Positions 59,035 to 64,000 of a stretch of 64,000 bases of DNA are shown piece after piece (the stretch's first letter is position 1; the number at the start of each line of letters is the position of its first letter). The notes beneath the pieces are model-generated. The model did no database searches, had not been told where the DNA came from, and saw only the letters and a list, made by a program, of their open reading frames with translations. Position numbers and translations under genes: made by a program. Source of the stretch: JAJCYK01 sp965212195 (GTDB lineage Bacteria; Bacteroidota; Bacteroidia; Cytophagales; Cyclobacteriaceae). The stretch is from positions 396,516 through 460,515 of the forward strand of contig CBDBUW010000002.1 in assembly GCA_965212195.1 (NCBI GenBank), written 5' to 3'.

Positions 59035-61078
59035 AGTTGCTGACTACCTGATTCTCATCTACATAGATCAAACGGAATTCTGTACGCCGGTTTATGAGAT
59101 GCTTGTCTTTAGCACAAGGATGATTATCTACACACTCATTTAACGGCCGGGACTCACCATACCCCATGGCAATCAGACGGTCTTTAGAAATCCCTTTATT
59201 CATCAAATACTGCTCAGCACTCATGGCTCTTCTTTGTGAGAGGGCCATATTGTAATCAGCAGACCCCCGGGAGTCCGTATGCGAGCTCAATTCGAATTCT
59301 ACGAACGAATACTTATCCATAAGACCAGCCAGTTTTTCAAACTCCGGTTGATACTCGCTTTCTATTTTTGTCTGGTCAAATCCGTAATGTACAGGGTTAA
59401 CCTCTAACCTATCCGCTAGGGTGATGTTATTTTCTTCTAGCAAGTTGATCAGCCAATCATCGGAAGACTGATGATGTTCTTTCACTTCTATCAGGCGCTC
59501 ATGGGTAAGAATATACGAGTTAGATCCTTGGGAGCTGTTTATGGTCAACAGTGTCCCTTCTTGGGGAGCGGGCTTTTCAGATTTCAAGTTGATTTCCAAT
59601 GGCTCCATCACCTGATCAAGATCGGTGGTGGCGGTTAAATGGCCCGGAGCTTCTGTTACAATTTCATAAGGAAGATCCGGGGCTACTTCAAAGACCACTT
59701 TTCCCTGCTGATCTGGAGATTTGGCTGCCAGGGTATAACCCTGTGACTTAAGGCTTACTACCGTTTGCTGACGCACTTCTTCAGCACTATTAACGATCAC
59801 CTCCAGAATTTCGTAGTGTTCCTGGAATTGGTAAATGTCATCATTTCCACTGCGGTTTGAGGAGTAATATCCCAAACCTTTTTGGTGATCAACGATCAAT
59901 CCGAAATCATCTTTGGTACTGTTGATGGGATACCCTATGTTGCTCACTGTCTTGGGACTGGATTTTAGGTCCACACAATATATGTCCAATCCTCCCATAC
60001 CGGGATGTCCGTTTGATGCGAAATACAGTTTATCTTCAGGATCTTTGAATGGAAACATTTCATTGCCCGGAGTATTGATCTCCGGCCCTAAGTTTTGTGG
60101 TATACCCCACTTACCCCTGACATAAAGAACTTTGTATATATCGGTTCCTCCCTGGCCTCCGGGCATATCCGATACAAAGTACAATTCCGCACCCGAAGGA
60201 TCCATAGACGGGTGTCCTACTGAATAATTTTTACTGTTAAACGGTAAAGGCTCTAGACGCTGCCATTGATCTAAACCAGTGGGTAAAATAGCGGTGTAGA
60301 GTTGCAACTTGCTGACTTCACGATTGTTGTGCTTCACCATTTGGTTTCGAGTAAAGATGGTACGTGAGTCCTGCTGGAAAAAAGTTGCTGGCCCTTCATG
60401 TAACCGACTGTTTATTCTTCCCTTAATCTTCACTGGCTCTGTAAACATCTCGTTTCCTACAATAGGAGCACTCTCGTAAAGGTCCAGATACTTTGACTTA
60501 TCCCAGGAGAAGTTCTTTTCCAGGTTGACAGCACTTCGGCGGGAGGACGAAAATACGATACCGTCCCTATAAAAGGTCGGGGCAAATTCAGCAGCCGGGG
60601 TATTTATATTTAAAGAGGTGACCAGATATTTGCTGGAATCCTGAAAATACTTGTGGATATTCTGCAAGCTGTACACCAAGTTTTGAGCAACTTCACTTCT
60701 GGGATTCGTTCCCAAGTACTTCTTGGCCCATCTTAAACTGGAATTGAAGTTGCCGTTACTTTGTAAGACCTGTGCATAGTGCAAATAGTGCAGGGACTTC
60801 ACTATGTACGATTTGTTGATAACCTGGGCATACCATGTTTCTGCATTCTCAGTATCGTTGCTCTTAAAGTAACTCTCGGCTAGCTTTAGCTTGGCGCGAT
60901 CGTTGGCCGGCTGCTTGTCAATTACCTTGTGATATACCTTTATGGCCTTGTGAAAGGAATTGGACTCAAATAAATGGTCGGCTCGTTTCTCTTTAAATGT
61001 GTAGTTGGTCTGGGCAAAACCATCGTAAACCAAGAAACAGGCCATCAACAGGCCCGTTATTAAGGTGATCTTCTTCAT
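59030..61078 (-). CDS. TPR-PD40-OmpA outer-membrane protein
   Basis: 682 residues, paralog of the 46924 protein. Signal peptide (to GFAQ), TPR-like helices (about 30-140), PD40 propeller (about 180-420; VSDMPGGQGGTDIYK, FASNGHPGMGGLDIYC), a short carboxypeptidase-regulatory-like part and an OmpA peptidoglycan-binding domain (HYGFDQTKIES; SSHTDSRGSADYN; LSQRRAMSAEQYLM). It has no adhesin or SprF gene beside it. Its promoter lies in the 407-base region with DnaA boxes. Confidence 0.88.
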   Translation of the reverse strand: MKKITLITGLLMACFLVYDGFAQTNYTFKEKRADHLFESNSFHKAIKVYHKVIDKQPANDRAKLKLAESYFKSNDTENAETWYAQVINKSYIVKSLHYLHYAQVLQSNGNFNSSLRWAKKYLGTNPRSEVAQNLVYSLQNIHKYFQDSSKYLVTSLNINTPAAEFAPTFYRDGIVFSSSRRSAVNLEKNFSWDKSKYLDLYESAPIVGNEMFTEPVKIKGRINSRLHEGPATFFQQDSRTIFTRNQMVKHNNREVSKLQLYTAILPTGLDQWQRLEPLPFNSKNYSVGHPSMDPSGAELYFVSDMPGGQGGTDIYKVLYVRGKWGIPQNLGPEINTPGNEMFPFKDPEDKLYFASNGHPGMGGLDIYCVDLKSSPKTVSNIGYPINSTKDDFGLIVDHQKGLGYYSSNRSGNDDIYQFQEHYEILEVIVNSAEEVRQQTVVSLKSQGYTLAAKSPDQQGKVVFEVAPDLPYEIVTEAPGHLTATTDLDQVMEPLEINLKSEKPAPQEGTLLTINSSQGSNSYILTHERLIEVKEHHQSSDDWLINLLEENNITLADRLEVNPVHYGFDQTKIESEYQPEFEKLAGLMDKYSFVEFELSSHTDSRGSADYNMALSQRRAMSAEQYLMNKGISKDRLIAMGYGESRPLNECVDNHPCAKDKHLINRRTEFRLIYVDENQVVSNY

Positions 61079-61485
61079 TAAGTGGTATAGTGTCTAGGGG
61101 CTAAATGGCACCCTAATTTCCTAAAAAATTGCCTTACTTAAAATTGTACTTTATGGTATTGAGGCTAAGTTATTAACAATCACCGGTGTGTGGATAACCT
61201 CATTTTGTACTAATTCTGGTTGCAGCATGGATATATTTGTACTTTATGAATCTAAATTCACGGAGGGGTACAGGTGAACAATCAATTACTTAAAGTAATA
61301 CCTTAAGATAATATCATAGTTTATCCACATAAAAACCACTGACTACTGCGTAATTATGGGGATAGCCTTCATTGGGAAGGTGAAATGAGATGTTACATTT
61401 TATCCACAATAACTTAATAAAGTTATATTGTGGATAACCAACGTTCAATTGCACTTTAAAAAGAACCGGGTGTTGATAAATAAAT
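61079..61485. other. Candidate replication origin: AT-rich gap with four perfect DnaA boxes
   Basis: DnaA boxes TTATCCACA or complement lie at 61189-61197 (minus), 61321-61329 (plus), 61400-61408 (plus) and 61429-61437 (minus); a one-mismatch copy is at 61471-61479. The last two perfect ones are the ends of an imperfect inverted repeat. AT-rich stretches flank them (61410-61428; 61475-61500), fitting an unwinding element. Elsewhere in the window I found only three scattered perfect boxes. It also contains the promoter of the downstream OmpA gene. dnaA itself is not in view. Confidence 0.65.
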
Positions 61486-64000
61486 CTAAATAATAATTCT
61501 AAACTCAGTTCTTCTATTCAATTGGTGTGCGTCTTCCGAACAACTAATGGAATTTCCACAACTATTGGCTAATTGAGTTTCACCAACAGCGTTTTCAATA
61601 AGGCGTTCCCTGGCAATACCATTGGCTATCAAATAATCAATGGCGGCTTGCGCTCGTCGCTCCGACAGTTTTTGGTTATAGCTATTGCTTCCACGACTGT
61701 CGGTATGAGATAATAAGCCTAGTTTAAAGCTCTGGTTGCTTTTCATTAGTGCCACCAGCTTATCCAATTCCTGAGCTGCATCCTCACGGATGTCCGATTT
61801 GTCGAAATCGTAATAGATATTATTAATATTGAAGGCACCTGATAAAGTCATGTCGTTTTCGGTGATAAGCTCTTCCAAAGCAGTTTGTTCAACTGACTCT
61901 GGAGTATCAACTTCCTGCTCAATAAGAGATGTCTGGGTATCTTGAATGGACTTGCGTTGTCCGATCATTTGATTCACCAAACCCTGATATTCAGGAGAAA
62001 GGTTTTGATAATATGCGTTCAATTGCGGTTGCGTGGTAAAAGGCTCATCTTTCGCTCCCAGTGAAACCAATTCGTCGAACATCTGCTTTTCATCGCCCGT
62101 AAGGTTATCATAGAGGAATTGGTCTTCGGAACGCAAATTGTAAACTCCGGAATTTTGATCATCCTTTATCTTAGATCGAATCAGTCGCTCGCGTTCTTTG
62201 AGCTGAATTGTCTCCTCCTTATTGACCAAATAGTGATTACCATCTTTCTCTTCATAACGGTAAACCTGGTTATCCGTGCTGACAAACCGTTCTTCCTCAC
62301 CTTGCTCGTTCAGTAGAGTTATGATCTTGGCATCTTTTAAATCCAGATGACTAGCTAAATTAGCGGGTGTGGGGCTGTCTTGTTGCATAAAGACTTGAAC
62401 CTGGGCAGGGCTTTCCTCATCAATTGATCCTATGTTGATTAGTTGCTCTTGGTAACCCGGTTTGCTTACTAACATGGTGTAATCTTTCCCAGGAACCGCG
62501 TTAAACGTCACCCGTCCGTCCTTCCAGGTTTGAGCAATCTCTTGTTCTTCACCATCGGAAAAGATTTTCACTTTCGCATCTGATAGAAGCTGGGAATCTC
62601 CTTCAAATACCGTAGTCTCCAGAGGTATGGCTTCCTCTGAATTATACACGCCGGATTGACCACTGGCTTCTGAAACCTGCTGTGGCTGCAATTCCTCGAC
62701 GTTCTCAAAATGTTCACCTTCGTGCTCAACGGCTACTAATTCATCTTTGAAGCCTTCTTGAGTAGCGATTACCTGTACATTTTCTGAAGGTTGTAACTCA
62801 ACCTCCTTCAAATCTGTAGTTTGCTGGATCAGATTGCCATCTTCAAATACCTTGTAGATGATGCCCTGATAATCGGGATCAATCTGGGATGCCGAGTTCG
62901 GACCTTTAGCTAACAATTGCTGGTAGTCCGGGTCTACAATTTCTTCCTGAGCGGCCATCATGGGGAATTCTATCTCCACATCCTCGGTTGTGGAAGAGGG
63001 GATGTGATAGATAAGGTCTTGGTAGCCCTCTCGGGTCACTAACGCCATATAATTCTCTCCTGGTATGGTTTTGATTACCGTTTTCCCCTGGGCATTACTG
63101 GATTCAGTATTCACTTCCTTTCCTTCCACAAACAACTTGACTTCTGCCCCATCGATGATTTCTCCATTTAAGTGGTCCTTAACCACCGTTTTGAATTTAA
63201 CGGACGCGTTTTTATTATTTGTGTCCGTTATGGTCTCCATCTTACTTAATGGCAATGAAATTACTTCCTGAGAGTCCTTCAATAAGTCATCCCCGGTTAT
63301 ATCAATAAACTGATCCTGATAATCATCATGGCTGGCTACAAGTAAATAGTTTTCACCGGGCAACACTTCAAAGGTCAGAACACCATCCTTTAATTCGTAA
63401 GACAAAGGTTGATCCGGGTTATCCACATAAAGCTTCAAGTCCGCATCCTGCAAGAGTGCCTGGGTTTCAGCATCAAATACTTTAGCATCTACAAATTGCT
63501 TGTCGACGAACTGGTTGTTCTCTGAAACACTAATGTCTTCAACCTCGGATGAGTACACGTCAGCATCCGTCATATTCTCATTGGACAAGTTATTCTGGGC
63601 CTCATCCACCAGCCCATTGGCTTGCCATGCCTGATTTTCTTGTTGAGTATGTAAATCTCCGTCAGATCCCGGTACATCCAGTAGGGCTACACCCGTTAGC
63701 TGATCTTTATCTTCGGTAGTGAGACCACTGTCCACCAGTCGCTCTCCTTCTACATCTACGGGATCTATCTGATCCAACTCTTGCTGGCTGTTATCCCAAC
63801 CCTGCTGGGAATTCTCGGTGAATTCTTGCTGCGACTGGTCCTCTGAAAGAGTATTCGCTTCTTCGTTAAACTCCGGTGCATCTAACAGGGCTACTCCGGA
63901 TAGCTGATCTTTATCTTCGGTAGTGAGACCACTGTCCACCAGTCGCTCTCCTTCTTCATCTATGGACTCCAGCTCTTGCTGGTCCTTATCCCAGTCCCTG
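61486..64000 (-). CDS. OmpA-family protein with repeated carboxypeptidase-regulatory-like domains (5' end outside window)
   Basis: At least 838 residues; the frame is open to the window edge, and the GTG at 63939 is an internal Val codon. The N-terminal visible part carries two copies of a 68-residue acidic repeat. Then several beta domains of about 70 residues with the ending GENYLLVASHDDYQD, GENYMALVTREGYQD or GKDYTMLVSKPGYQE, as in prealbumin-like CRD domains. A helical linker precedes the C-terminal OmpA domain (NIYYDFDKSDIREDA; LLSHTDSRGSNSYN; LSERRAQAAIDYL), which binds peptidoglycan. It has no PD40 propeller in the visible part. Confidence 0.85.
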   Translation of the reverse strand, partial: RDWDKDQQELESIDEEGERLVDSGLTTEDKDQLSGVALLDAPEFNEEANTLSEDQSQQEFTENSQQGWDNSQQELDQIDPVDVEGERLVDSGLTTEDKDQLTGVALLDVPGSDGDLHTQQENQAWQANGLVDEAQNNLSNENMTDADVYSSEVEDISVSENNQFVDKQFVDAKVFDAETQALLQDADLKLYVDNPDQPLSYELKDGVLTFEVLPGENYLLVASHDDYQDQFIDITGDDLLKDSQEVISLPLSKMETITDTNNKNASVKFKTVVKDHLNGEIIDGAEVKLFVEGKEVNTESSNAQGKTVIKTIPGENYMALVTREGYQDLIYHIPSSTTEDVEIEFPMMAAQEEIVDPDYQQLLAKGPNSASQIDPDYQGIIYKVFEDGNLIQQTTDLKEVELQPSENVQVIATQEGFKDELVAVEHEGEHFENVEELQPQQVSEASGQSGVYNSEEAIPLETTVFEGDSQLLSDAKVKIFSDGEEQEIAQTWKDGRVTFNAVPGKDYTMLVSKPGYQEQLINIGSIDEESPAQVQVFMQQDSPTPANLASHLDLKDAKIITLLNEQGEEERFVSTDNQVYRYEEKDGNHYLVNKEETIQLKERERLIRSKIKDDQNSGVYNLRSEDQFLYDNLTGDEKQMFDELVSLGAKDEPFTTQPQLNAYYQNLSPEYQGLVNQMIGQRKSIQDTQTSLIEQEVDTPESVEQTALEELITENDMTLSGAFNINNIYYDFDKSDIREDAAQELDKLVALMKSNQSFKLGLLSHTDSRGSNSYNQKLSERRAQAAIDYLIANGIARERLIENAVGETQLANSCGNSISCSEDAHQLNRRTEFRIII
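63721..64000 (-). repeat. 68-residue acidic tandem repeat
   Basis: The segment GERLVDSGLTTEDKDQL followed by GVALLD occurs twice, exactly 204 bases apart (second copy runs past the window edge), and each is preceded by a Trp-Asp-x-x-Gln-Gln-Glu-Leu segment. Bases are more similar than needed for the protein, a sign of recent duplication. Confidence 0.85.

Overview
The window is chromosomal DNA of a Bacteroidota bacterium of the gliding / type IX secretion (T9SS) kind. The evidence is a PorP/SprF-family protein, a very large adhesin ending in a gliding-motility-associated C-terminal domain, several PD40/TPR/OmpA proteins, a TonB receptor with STN and carboxypeptidase-regulatory domains followed by a DUF4249 lipoprotein, -7 boxes of the TAnnTTTG type, and the absence of Shine-Dalgarno sequences. 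I cannot fix the class (Flavobacteriia, Cytophagia or Saprospiria) from sequence alone. I see no tRNA, rRNA, CRISPR array, insertion sequence or prophage.

Layout. 1-7.5 kb: the 3' part of a SelA-like PLP enzyme, then a TonB-dependent receptor / DUF4249 lipoprotein / MG2-plus-plug-like exported protein trio. 7.7-11.3 kb: an Nramp-fold transporter with degenerate metal-site motifs, packed against pxpA-pxpB-pxpC (ATP-dependent 5-oxoprolinase). 11.4-21.9 kb: quinone oxidoreductase, ureohydrolase, TMEM175-type channel, GMC dehydrogenase with a Tat-exported small subunit, LolA-like protein, giant BNR/Vps10-like protein, serine hydrolase. 21.8-39.9 kb: mostly single housekeeping and accessory genes (TrmJ-type methyltransferase, molybdopterin oxidoreductase, exported RidA, AraC regulator with a divergent YHS gene, M20 hydrolase, nitroreductase, DinB, DUF4349), DNA polymerase I and a threonine/serine dehydratase. 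Convergent neighbours here often overlap at their 3' ends.

39.4-64 kb is almost entirely on the minus strand: DoxX / di-heme peroxidase / secreted protein; M1 peptidase and HupE/UreJ with a DUF6702 gene; a SprB-SprF-SprD-like surface adhesin operon (adhesin, PorP/SprF protein, OmpA/PD40 protein) with an extra PD40 paralog lacking the OmpA domain; a 7-TM protein / histidine kinase / NarL-type regulator operon; a 2H phosphoesterase with no standard start codon; and two more OmpA-family proteins. The 407-base gap between those last two holds four perfect DnaA boxes in 249 bases and is a candidate replication origin.

Most notable: (i) the Nramp homolog in the pxp operon has lost the residues that bind metal, so it may carry 5-oxoproline or another organic substrate; (ii) the DnaA-box cluster at 61.2-61.4 kb; (iii) the 2H phosphoesterase frame, intact over both HxT motifs but apparently opening at ATT inside the preceding stop region; (iv) DNA polymerase I with all four proofreading carboxylates replaced; (v) seven almost identical 303-base repeats in the adhesin.
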